Below, one piece after another: positions 1 through 6,131 of a DNA stretch of 14,314 nucleotides (the first letter of the stretch is position 1; each line of letters starts with the position of its first letter). Where the stretch lies: contig DKBC01000226.1 in assembly GCA_002451065.1 (NCBI GenBank), forward strand, positions 1 to 14,314, read 5' to 3'. Both the position numbers and the translations under genes were made by a program. The notes under the pieces are model-generated. The model saw nothing but the letters and a program-made list of their open reading frames with translations, did no database searches and had not been told where the DNA came from. This DNA is from Betaproteobacteria bacterium UBA6910. Lineage in GTDB: Bacteria > Pseudomonadota > Gammaproteobacteria > Burkholderiales > UBA6910.

Positions 1-173
1 TAGGCGAAGGTCTTGCCCGTGCCGGTGCCCGCTTCCGCCACCAGGACACCGCGATTCTCGATGGCGTCGCCGATCGCACTTGCCATGGCCACTTGCTGGT
101 CCCGCCGGCGGTAACCGGGAACGGCACGGGCCAAGGGACCGTGCTCGGAAAAAATTTCCTCAAAGTCTCGCAT
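1..173 (-). CDS. DinG/YoaA-type ATP-dependent DNA helicase, N-terminal fragment
   Basis: Partial gene that begins at an ATG (171-173, minus strand) and leaves the window at its left edge after 57 codons. The visible protein has the usual opening of the DinG/YoaA branch of superfamily 2 helicases. A short leader is followed by a Q-motif-like stretch (YRRRDQQVAMASAI, about residues 21-34) and then the Walker A loop EAGTGTGKTFA (about 47-57), which binds ATP. Members of this family unwind damaged or R-loop DNA in the cytoplasm, and many carry an Fe-S cluster, but that part lies outside the window. No strong ribosome-binding site is visible before the ATG. The next gene is divergent, across about 138 bases. 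The family call is strong; DinG versus YoaA cannot be decided from this fragment. Confidence 0.85.
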   Translation of the reverse strand, partial: MRDFEEIFSEHGPLARAVPGYRRRDQQVAMASAIGDAIENRGVLVAEAGTGTGKTFA

Positions 174-311
174 CGCCGGCAGTGTAAGGGAATTCCCGCC
201 GAGGAGGGCCCCCCTGTTGCCGCCAGATCCAAAGGGTGTAGCATCCAAATCACGGGCCGGTATCTGACGCGCCGACCCGCTCTCCGCCCAAGATTTGCGC
301 GGGAACGAGCC

Positions 312-593
312 ATGGACCATCCGCCCTTCAGGCATCCGACGCATTGCTTCTGCCAGGTTTCCAGCGAAAAGCTCGCCTACTGGGCGGAAAAGCGCTACCG
401 GGAAGGTCGCCCCACCAGCGAACTCCTCGCGTCGACGACAGACCCGGATGGCCGGGAGGTGATCTGTATCGTCGCCCTGCTGGACGTGGACGAGGAAACC
501 CTGCTGAAAAGCATGGGCGACGTCAACCTGCCGGAGCACCATATCCTCCATTGCCGCGGCGAGACGCGTCGGATCCTGGGCATGGACCCGTGA
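312..593 (+). CDS. small conserved-looking hypothetical protein (93 aa)
   Basis: Unrecognised soluble protein of 93 residues. The ATG at 312 is preferred over an upstream ATG at 93, which would overlap the divergent helicase gene and add low-complexity sequence. The N-terminus has a His/Cys-rich patch (HPTHCFCQ, residues 7-14), followed by an amphipathic helix rich in Arg, Lys and Glu, and a C-terminal HHILHCRGE motif. The two His/Cys patches could form a metal site, but this is only suggested by composition. No signal peptide or membrane segment is visible. Its TGA overlaps the GTG of the next gene (GTGA), which indicates co-translation with the DUF1499 lipoprotein. The coupling and sensible codon use support a real gene; no function is proposed. 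Confidence 0.6.
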   Translation: MDHPPFRHPTHCFCQVSSEKLAYWAEKRYREGRPTSELLASTTDPDGREVICIVALLDVDEETLLKSMGDVNLPEHHILHCRGETRRILGMDP

Positions 594-1144
594 CGCACAC
601 AGAGCGCTCCCGGCATCGGACCCGGAAACCCGAAACCGAGACGGGTGAGCCGTTTCGCGCGAGGATTTACCGGGAGCCGTGGCCGGCCCTGGTTCTGGTG
701 CTCGCGCTGCTCGCGGGCTGCTCCGGCACGCGCCCCGCCCACATCGGCGTTTCCCAGGGCCGACTCGCTCCCTGCCCCGCCACGCCCAACTGCGTAAGCA
801 GCGACGCCACCGGCGAACACGCCGCGGAACCTTTCCGCCTGACGGTCGATCCCGCCCGGGCCTGGCGAAATGCCCGCGACGCGGTGGCGGCGCTTCCGCG
901 CACGCGTATCGTGTCGGAGACTCCGGATTATCTCCACGCCGAATGCAGGAGCGCGGTGTTGGGCTTCGTGGACGATCTGGAATTGCATCTACGCCCGGGC
1001 GCCGGCGTAATCGCCGTGCGCTCCGCCTCCCGCGTCGGCTACTCCGATCTTGGGGTCAATCGCCGGAGGGTCGAAGCGCTGGGGGAGAGCCTCGCGCGGC
1101 AGGGTGTCATCCAGTCAACCGCTTCAACTCCAGTGCGTCGTTGA
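590..1144 (+). CDS. DUF1499 family lipoprotein
   Basis: A 184-residue protein starting with GTG at 590, overlapping the stop of the previous gene by four bases. A hydrophobic segment (about 31-43) ends in the lipobox LLAGC, with the acylated Cys at 44, so the mature protein should be membrane-anchored and face the periplasm. The body has DUF1499 hallmarks: LAPCPATPNCVSS (about 59-71), AVLGFVDDLE, and RSASRVGYSDLGVNRRRVE near the C-terminus. DUF1499 has no established biochemical role. The leader before the hydrophobic core is long (about 30 residues, basic), but no later ATG, GTG or TTG in frame would keep a usable signal peptide. The last 38 bases overlap the end of the convergent DUF72 gene. 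Confidence 0.85.
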   Translation: MTHTERSRHRTRKPETETGEPFRARIYREPWPALVLVLALLAGCSGTRPAHIGVSQGRLAPCPATPNCVSSDATGEHAAEPFRLTVDPARAWRNARDAVAALPRTRIVSETPDYLHAECRSAVLGFVDDLELHLRPGAGVIAVRSASRVGYSDLGVNRRRVEALGESLARQGVIQSTASTPVRR

Positions 1145-1829
1145 AAGCATAGCCGGCCTCGTCATTGTCGAAATAAATCCACCACTCTTTCGCCCCCGGC
1201 AGGCGGCAAAGCCTTTTCCACCATTGGGACAGGGCGCGCCCGCCGTACCGGCCGCGATAGGCCTCACCGGGACCGTGCAGCCGGGCATAGACCCAATCGG
1301 CGGTGGCCACCAGCGGCGATGCAGAACCGCCGATTTCGAAAATGCAGAATGCGGCATCATGCTCCGCCAGCAGCCCATAGATATCATCCCGATGCCAGGA
1401 AGGGTCCCGGAACTCGAAGGCGCAGCGCCAGCGGCGCGGCAGCGCCTGCAGGAAATCCCGCAGTCGCCCGGCATTCACGCCCCACCGCGGCGGAAGCTGG
1501 AACAGAATGGGACCCAGTTGCGGCCCGAACTCGCCCGCGGTCTCGGCGAACGGGCGCAGGCTCTGCTCCGGTTCCAGAAGCTTCTTCATGTGCGTGATGT
1601 AGCGGCTTCCCTTTAGGGAAAACCGGAAGTTCTTCGGCACGGCGCTGCGCCAATCCCGCACTGCCCGCGCCGTGGGCAGGCTGTAAAAGCTGCGGTTCAC
1701 CTCCACGGTGTCCAACTGCCGAGCATAGAGCTGCAGCCACTGGGCCGGGTTGGAGCTCACCGGGTAGGCCACCCCCGCCCAGTGCGGGTAATGCCACCCC
1801 GAGGTGCCGATCCGAACCCGCGACGCCAC
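1107..1829 (-). CDS. DUF72 (YecE-like) family protein
   Basis: A 240-residue soluble protein, full length for DUF72, a TIM-barrel-like family of unknown function. It begins at a GTG (1827-1829). Family motifs appear in order: IGTSGWHYPHW near the N-terminus, the EVNRSFYSLP strand, FSLKGSRYITH, the ILFQLPPRW segment, FEFRDPSW, the YARLHGPGEAY strand, and a final YFDNDEAGYAFNDA block. Some of these conserved acidic and aromatic residues line the barrel mouth in other DUF72 proteins, but no reaction is known. The 3' end overlaps the convergent DUF1499 gene by 38 bases, so the two mRNAs would be complementary at their ends. The family call is secure; the start is the only credible one. Confidence 0.9.
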   Translation of the reverse strand: MASRVRIGTSGWHYPHWAGVAYPVSSNPAQWLQLYARQLDTVEVNRSFYSLPTARAVRDWRSAVPKNFRFSLKGSRYITHMKKLLEPEQSLRPFAETAGEFGPQLGPILFQLPPRWGVNAGRLRDFLQALPRRWRCAFEFRDPSWHRDDIYGLLAEHDAAFCIFEIGGSASPLVATADWVYARLHGPGEAYRGRYGGRALSQWWKRLCRLPGAKEWWIYFDNDEAGYAFNDALELKRLTG

Positions 1830-1838
1830 GCTTTTACC

Positions 1839-1866
1839 TTGACCCCAGTTAGCCGGACACTACATT
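1839..1866 (+). promoter_or_regulatory. candidate sigma-70 promoter for the 1928 gene
   Basis: TTGACC at 1839-1844 (5 of 6 to the -35 consensus) and TACATT at 1861-1866 (4 of 6 to the -10 consensus) are separated by 16 bases. Transcription would begin near 1873 and give a leader of about 55 bases for the gene at 1928. It lies in the otherwise empty gap between two divergent genes. Prediction from sequence only. Confidence 0.35.
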
Positions 1867-1927
1867 AGAAGCATAGACGTCAGTTGCCGCGGCGGAAACG
1901 CCCGGCATGCGGAAATCGAGGGCTTCC

Positions 1928-2461
1928 ATGACCACCCCCGCGGTTTTTCTTGCCTATGCTCCTCGCGGCGCGGGGTTGCTCTGCGCTGTCGTCTACTGCG
2001 CCAGGGGAGACCATGTTACAGGCTGGTGGACAGGGTCCGCCGAGGGAGAAGCCCGCTCAGCCTATTTCCTGGCGGAAAACTTCTTCGGCTCGGGAAACCG
2101 CACCCTGCTCGCCACCCAGGGCAACGACCTCTATGGGGGCTGGCATTATGATTTCAGCCGCAGCGAGCCGGCGCTGGCGGACCCGATCCCTTGCGAAGAC
2201 GGACCGTGCCACGACCTGGAGCGGCTCCAGTTCCAGTTCGCCCACGAATGGCTGGTATTCGCCGAGGAGGGGGAAGCCGCGGCCGAGCAAGCGCGCTATG
2301 CCGAAGCCGAGCTCTCCACGGGGCCGGTGCTGATCCGACATCGCATGCTCAACAAGTTCACCAAGGGCGACGCGGTGTGGACTTACGGTTCGCCGACCTT
2401 GGACCTCAACATTATCGACTTCCTGGCGGCGCGCTGGCCCCTGGATTACCGGTCCGATTGA
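1928..2461 (+). CDS. hypothetical protein, 177 aa, unrecognised
   Basis: Soluble protein with no family I recognise. The ATG at 1928 is chosen because GAGGG sits 6-10 bases upstream; an in-frame ATG at 1907 has no such site. The N-terminus is strand-rich (VFLAYAPRGAGLLCAVVYC) but lacks the basic start of a signal peptide. The protein is acidic and aromatic, with notable blocks ENFFGSGNRTLL, GNDLYGGWHYDFS, a Cys-containing PIPCEDGPCHDLERL stretch, and a C-terminal KFTKGDAVWTYGSPTLDLNIIDFLAARWPLDY. The two cysteines in the PCEDGPC motif are close enough to form a disulfide or bind metal. It is flanked by the divergent DUF72 gene and the co-directional stress-protein gene 58 bases downstream, so it may belong to a stress-related unit. 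No function proposed. Confidence 0.7.
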   Translation: MTTPAVFLAYAPRGAGLLCAVVYCARGDHVTGWWTGSAEGEARSAYFLAENFFGSGNRTLLATQGNDLYGGWHYDFSRSEPALADPIPCEDGPCHDLERLQFQFAHEWLVFAEEGEAAAEQARYAEAELSTGPVLIRHRMLNKFTKGDAVWTYGSPTLDLNIIDFLAARWPLDYRSD

Positions 2462-2486
2462 CGTCCCTTAGCCGGCGGGGCAACAT
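2458..2486 (+). promoter_or_regulatory. weak candidate promoter for the universal stress protein gene
   Basis: TTGACG (2458-2463, 5 of 6 to -35) begins within the last codons of the preceding gene. A poor -10 (CAACAT, 2481-2486, 3 of 6) follows at 17 bases. It would give a leader of about 27 bases before the GTG at 2520. No FNR-like palindrome is visible in this gap. The -10 match is weak, so read-through from the upstream gene is equally possible. Confidence 0.25.
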
Positions 2487-2519
2487 CCGCCCTCGGCACA
2501 CATTCGCGAAGGAGACATC

Positions 2520-2951
2520 GTGTACAAGCGTATCCTGATACCCGTCGACGGCAGCCCCACCGGGCAGAAGGCGCTGCAGCATGGGCTGGCTTTGGCCAAG
2601 GAGCAGAACGCGAAGGTGATTCTCGCCTACGTCGTGGAGCAGCTCCAGGTGTGGGCCACCGAGGGCCAGATCGACCTGGGCGAGGTCATGCGCGAGGGGG
2701 GCAAGACCATCTTGGCCGAGTCCCAAGAGACGGCGCGCAAGGCCGGGGTGGAGGCGGAACTCGTCCTGGTCGAAGCGGGCGTCCAGCGCACCGCCCACAG
2801 CCTGGTCCAGCAGGCCGGCAAGTTGAAGGCCGATTTGATCGTCATGGGCACCCACGGCCGTCGCGGGATCGACCATCTCATCATGGGTAGCGTGGCGGAA
2901 GGCGTGGTTCGCACCGCGCCGGTGCCGGTCCTGTTGATACGCGGCGAGTGA
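2520..2951 (+). CDS. universal stress protein, UspA family, ATP-binding type
   Basis: A 143-residue single-domain Usp. The GTG start at 2520 is fixed by an AAGGAGA ribosome-binding site at 2509-2515. The N-terminal strand YKRILIPVDGSPTGQKAL holds the conserved Asp of the fold. The C-terminal part carries the ATP-binding signature G-x2-G-x9-G-S in full (GTHG, nine residues, GS), followed by a strand ending VPVLLIR. Usp proteins of this class bind ATP and usually act as cytoplasmic dimers that modulate partners during starvation or hypoxia. The kinase-like two-domain gene starts 43 bases downstream, with a hairpin between them, so the two are probably one transcription unit. Family call secure; the specific partner is unknown. 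Confidence 0.93.
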   Translation: MYKRILIPVDGSPTGQKALQHGLALAKEQNAKVILAYVVEQLQVWATEGQIDLGEVMREGGKTILAESQETARKAGVEAELVLVEAGVQRTAHSLVQQAGKLKADLIVMGTHGRRGIDHLIMGSVAEGVVRTAPVPVLLIRGE

Positions 2952-2959
2952 CAATGCAC

Positions 2960-2980
2960 GCCCGGCCGCCAGGGCCGGGC
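2960..2980 (+). repeat. 8-bp perfect inverted repeat (hairpin) between usp and the kinase gene
   Basis: GCCCGGCC (2960-2967) pairs perfectly with GGCCGGGC (2973-2980) around a 5-base loop, starting 9 bases after the usp stop. The stem is entirely G-C. No run of T follows, so it does not look like a classic intrinsic terminator. It may stabilise the usp message or partly attenuate read-through into the next gene, which starts 15 bases later. Confidence 0.45.
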
Positions 2981-2994
2981 ACCGGGAGTTCTGG

Positions 2995-4566
2995 GTGGAT
3001 TCCCTGATCCAAGGCCTGTGCCGGGGCCGGGCCTACCCGCACCCGGTTCGCGACATCCGCGTGATCGAGACCCACATCTCCTGGGTCCTGCTCACCGGCG
3101 ACTACGCCTACAAGATCAAGAAGCCCCTCGACCTGCGATTTCTGGACTTCAGCACCCTCGACAAGCGCCGCTTTTTCTGCGAAGAGGAGATCCGCCTTAA
3201 CCGTCGCCTGGCGCCCGGGCTGTACCTGGACGTGGTGCCGATCACGCTCGATGGCGGCGAGCCGCGCATGGACGGCACCGGCCCGCCTGTGGAATACGCG
3301 GTGCGCATGCGCCAGTTTCCCGACGACGCCCGGCTGGATCAGGTGCTCGCCCGGGGGGGGTTGCGCCCTGAGCACATGGACCAGATGGCCCGCCACGTTG
3401 CCGAGTTCCACGCCACCCTTCCCCCTGCACCGGACCGCAGCCCGTATGGCACGCTCGAAAATGTAGCGCTTTACGCGCGCCAGAACTTCGAGCAGATCCG
3501 CTCGCGTCTTGGCGATGCCCAGGACCTGGCGCGCCTCGCCGAGCTGGAAGCGTGGACCGAGCGCGAGCTGAGCGAAAAAGCGGGACGGATCTCGGCGCGC
3601 AAGCGGCAGGGATCGGTGAGGGAGTGCCACGGAGACCTGCACTTGGCGAACATGGCGCTCCTCGGCGAGCGCATCGAAGTGTTCGACTGCATCGAGTTCA
3701 ACCCCGAATTGCGCTGGATCGATGTCATGAGCGAGGTGGCGTTCACGGTAATGGATCTCGAGGACCGGGGCCGCCGCGACCTGGCCAATCGGTTCCTTAA
3801 TGGATATCTGGAAGCCAGCGGCGACTACGGCGGGCTTGCCGTGCTCCGCTTCTACCGGGTCTACCGGGCCATGGTGCGCGCCAAGGTCGCCGCCATCCGC
3901 CTCGCGCAAGGGGAGCTTTCGGATCAGGAACGCGCGGGCGCCCTCGCCCGGTGCCGTGAGTATCTGGCGCTCGCCAAGGAATTCACCCGCCCCGGGCACC
4001 CCGCCCTGCTCATCACCCACGGGCCCTCCGGTGCCGGCAAGACCACGCTCACCACACCGCTGGTGCAGGCCCTCGGCGCCATCCGCTTACGCTCCGACGT
4101 GGAGCGCAAGCGCCTGTTCGGACATGCGCCGGGGGTGCGCACCGATTCCGGGATCGGCCAGGGCATCTACGGGCCGGAGGCGGACGACCGCACCTACGCC
4201 CGGCTCGCCGAGTTGGCGGAAAACGTCGTCGGCGCAGGCTATGCCGCCATCGTGGACGCCACCTTCCTCAAGCGGCAGCGCCGCGCGGCGTTCCGCCAGC
4301 TTGCGCGGCGCTGCGGGACGCCTTTCGCGATTCTGGATTTCCGCGCTCCGCGGGAAGAACTGCTGGAGCGGGTTTCCGCGCGGCAGAAGGCGGGGCGCGA
4401 CGCTTCGGAGGCAGGCGTCGAGGTGCTTGAGCGGCAGCAGGCGACGGAAGAGCCCTTGGAAGCCGAAGAACTCCCGGAGACCATCGTCATCGATTCCACG
4501 CGCCCGGAAGCCCTCGAGGCCTGGCGGGAGCGCGTGATCGGCCTCACACAGCGCCGCACCGGCTGA
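2995..4566 (+). CDS. bifunctional aminoglycoside-phosphotransferase-like / P-loop kinase protein
   Basis: A 523-residue cytoplasmic fusion. Residues about 1-325 have the aminoglycoside-phosphotransferase/protein-kinase-like fold, with catalytic-loop motif CHGDLHLANM (211-220, Asp214 and Asn219) and a metal-binding FDCIEFN segment (230-236). Residues about 335-520 form a P-loop kinase domain with Walker A GPSGAGKTT (343-351), a RSDVERKRLFG block (366-376) typical of zeta-toxin/gluconate-kinase-like kinases, and a DATFLKRQRR helix (421-430). This COG2187 plus COG0645 architecture is widespread, but its substrate is unknown; it should not be read as an antibiotic-resistance gene. The GTG at 2995 has GGGAG about 8 bases upstream. 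It follows the usp gene in the same direction; as I recall, M. tuberculosis Rv2004c/Rv2005c has the same pairing in the hypoxic DosR regulon. Confidence 0.88.
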   Translation: MDSLIQGLCRGRAYPHPVRDIRVIETHISWVLLTGDYAYKIKKPLDLRFLDFSTLDKRRFFCEEEIRLNRRLAPGLYLDVVPITLDGGEPRMDGTGPPVEYAVRMRQFPDDARLDQVLARGGLRPEHMDQMARHVAEFHATLPPAPDRSPYGTLENVALYARQNFEQIRSRLGDAQDLARLAELEAWTERELSEKAGRISARKRQGSVRECHGDLHLANMALLGERIEVFDCIEFNPELRWIDVMSEVAFTVMDLEDRGRRDLANRFLNGYLEASGDYGGLAVLRFYRVYRAMVRAKVAAIRLAQGELSDQERAGALARCREYLALAKEFTRPGHPALLITHGPSGAGKTTLTTPLVQALGAIRLRSDVERKRLFGHAPGVRTDSGIGQGIYGPEADDRTYARLAELAENVVGAGYAAIVDATFLKRQRRAAFRQLARRCGTPFAILDFRAPREELLERVSARQKAGRDASEAGVEVLERQQATEEPLEAEELPETIVIDSTRPEALEAWRERVIGLTQRRTG

Positions 4567-4580
4567 GCCTCCGCCGGCAG

Positions 4581-5687
4581 TCAGGCGCGCGCCGCCCGCA
4601 CGCGCATCCAGTCGATGATCTCCCTCCAGATGGAATCGAGGCCATTTCGTCCCACCAGCATGCCCACGTGCTGGATTGCCACCCCGGTATCCCCGGGGTA
4701 CCAGAGCAGCGTCTTGTCGGCGCTGGAGATGGCCTCCAGGAACGGCAGTATCGCCGCCGGGGGAACGATGGCACAGCGGCGGTCAGCGACAACCAACACC
4801 GGCGCGACAATCTGGCGCGCCGCGGCCGGCATCTTCCCCACCCTCAGTGTCCCACGGATGAACGCGTCCTCCTCATAGAACTCCGCAACCAGGTCCTCGA
4901 TGAATCCCCGCGACAGGGGCATTTCGTCCAGGCTCCAGCGCTCCACCCGGAGGTGGATCCCGGCCGCTTCGGGGTCCGGCAGGCTGGCAAGCCAATCCAT
5001 GACGCGTTCCTGGCCGAAAACCGACGGCGCGGCCATGAAGCTGATGGTGCTGACAAACGACCCCGGGACATGACCTGGGGAGTTCGCCAGCAAGCCGCGC
5101 GCGACCAAATTCCCGATTACCGGCCCAAGTGCTCCGGTTTCGGCGCAAAAATCCAGGTGCATCGGCGAGGTGACCGCGACCAGGCCGAGGGTCCGTTCCG
5201 GGTGCAATGCCGAAAAGATCCCGCACAGGGTTCCGCCGAGAGAATGTCCAGCGAGTAAAACCCGGCGCTCGCCGGTCTCCTTCTCGACCGCATTCACGCA
5301 ATCCAGGAGCAGCCGATCCCCGTACTCGGCCAATCCCGGGCCCCGGGCGCCGCCCCCCGGGGCCTCCCATCGCACCAGGTAAACGCCTAGCCCCGCGGCG
5401 AGGCAGCGCTCGGCGACGCTGGCTCCCGGCGCCAAATCCCAGATGTAAGCGCGCTTGATGGGGGCCGGCACCAGAAGCACGCAGGGGTGGCCCACCTCGC
5501 CCAATCGCTCGAGGCTCACTGCGGAGCGGTTGAGAATGATGCGGGACGGCGTCGGGGCCACGTCACAGCCCAAGGCCTCCAGCATCCGCGCCTGGAGCCG
5601 GCGCGAGACATCGAGCTGCGCGTAGACGCTCCACCCCGCCCGCTCGAGGTCTGACAAGGGAGAACCTTTGGGCTTGGCACTCATCAT
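4581..5687 (-). CDS. PhaC-like (class III PHA synthase family) alpha/beta hydrolase with serine nucleophile
   Basis: A 368-residue cytoplasmic alpha/beta-hydrolase of the poly(3-hydroxyalkanoate) synthase family. Features in order: strand and pocket CVLLVPAPIKRAYIWDL (about 69-85), VYLVRWEAPG, lipase box GHSLGG (147-152), the PhaC-typical VERWSLDEMPLSRGF (248-262), Asp302 in ADRRCAIVPP, and His340 in QHVGMLVG, the counterpart of the catalytic His of PhaC. In synthases the nucleophile is Cys in G-x-C-x-G; here it is Ser149, which favours a hydrolase or acyltransferase over a polymerase. The start is uncertain: ATG at 5687 is preferred because GGGAG lies 8 bases upstream, but ATG 5702 and GTG 5720 are in frame. 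It follows the DUF504 gene in the same direction and converges on the kinase gene. Confidence 0.82.
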   Translation of the reverse strand: MMSAKPKGSPLSDLERAGWSVYAQLDVSRRLQARMLEALGCDVAPTPSRIILNRSAVSLERLGEVGHPCVLLVPAPIKRAYIWDLAPGASVAERCLAAGLGVYLVRWEAPGGGARGPGLAEYGDRLLLDCVNAVEKETGERRVLLAGHSLGGTLCGIFSALHPERTLGLVAVTSPMHLDFCAETGALGPVIGNLVARGLLANSPGHVPGSFVSTISFMAAPSVFGQERVMDWLASLPDPEAAGIHLRVERWSLDEMPLSRGFIEDLVAEFYEEDAFIRGTLRVGKMPAAARQIVAPVLVVADRRCAIVPPAAILPFLEAISSADKTLLWYPGDTGVAIQHVGMLVGRNGLDSIWREIIDWMRVRAARA

Positions 5688-5754
5688 CCGGGAGACTCCC
5701 ATCGCCTTTCGCCATCCCACGATCCGACTATAGCAAACGGGCTCTCCCGGACGC

Positions 5755-6006
5755 TCAATGCTCCCGGTGCCAGATCAGCTCGTCGTCCTTCCACACTTCC
5801 TTGATACGATGCAGGGGTACCGAATGGGAGACGCCCTCGTCGTCCACGAACTCGAATCCCTCGTGGGCCGGCAGCATCCGGACTGCACTCAGGGCCACAC
5901 GACGAACCCGGCGATCAACGCGGTCCAGATAGCCGAGCACGAATTCGCCGCGACCAAAATCCGGGTCCCAGCGAATGCGGGACAACAGCTCGTGAATCGG
6001 GATCAC
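5755..6006 (-). CDS. DUF504 (UPF0248) family protein
   Basis: A compact 83-residue protein covering the whole DUF504 domain: PIHELLSRIRWDPDFG at the start, LGYLDRVDRRV, and the C-terminal signature VPLHRIKEVWKDDELIWHR. The GTG start (6004-6006) has AGGGGG six to seven bases upstream, so the start is firm. DUF504 is common in archaea and scattered in bacteria. No biochemical function is established, although its small basic form and occurrence next to RNA-related domains in other proteins suggest nucleic-acid or nucleotide binding (inference). Its stop lies 67 bases before the preferred start of the PhaC-like gene on the same strand, so the two could be co-transcribed. Confidence 0.88.
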   Translation of the reverse strand: MIPIHELLSRIRWDPDFGRGEFVLGYLDRVDRRVRRVALSAVRMLPAHEGFEFVDDEGVSHSVPLHRIKEVWKDDELIWHREH

Positions 6007-6092
6007 CCAAGCCCCCTAGGGCTGCGGCCAGCCACGGCGCCCCTGGCCTCGGACGGGTGTTCCCAAGCGGGTCGACCACCGCAAAAAACCGC

Positions 6093-6098
6093 TAAAAT
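6093..6098 (+). promoter_or_regulatory. candidate -10 element for the phosphatidyltransferase gene
   Basis: TAAAAT (5 of 6 to TATAAT) lies in the only A/T-rich island of this gap. Upstream, TCGACC at 6072-6077 matches -35 in 4 of 6 positions, but the spacer is only 15 bases. The hexamer overlaps the left arm of an inverted repeat (6094-6117). Start of transcription would be near 6105. Confidence 0.35.
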
Positions 6099-6117
6099 TC
6101 AAGTAAAGCTCAATTTT
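6094..6117. repeat. A/T-rich inverted repeat upstream of the phosphatidyltransferase
   Basis: AAAATT (6094-6099) and AATTTT (6112-6117) form 6-base arms around 12 bases. CCG just left and CGG just right could extend the pairing with a small bulge. The repeat covers the predicted -10 and ends two bases before the GGGAG ribosome-binding site, so it could act as an operator or a leader hairpin. Sequence evidence only. Confidence 0.3.
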
Positions 6118-6131
6118 CGGGAGCCAACGCC

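Noticed and set aside
217..244. TTGCCG-N16-TAGCAT as a promoter for the 312 gene
   Set aside because: Both hexamers match only 4 of 6, a level expected often by chance in such DNA; kept out of the feature list.
2881..4020. 379-residue minus-strand frame opposite the kinase fusion gene
   Set aside because: Shadow of the plus-strand gene, which carries intact catalytic and Walker A motifs; the antisense product has no domain features.
2995..4566. Reading the kinase fusion as an aminoglycoside resistance gene
   Set aside because: The phosphotransferase-like domain belongs to the COG2187 group fused to a P-loop kinase, not to the known resistance enzymes, and the genetic context is stress-related.
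4559..4577. CCGGC/GCCGG hairpin as a terminator between the kinase and PhaC-like genes
   Set aside because: Only 5 pairs with a 9-base loop and no T run on either strand.
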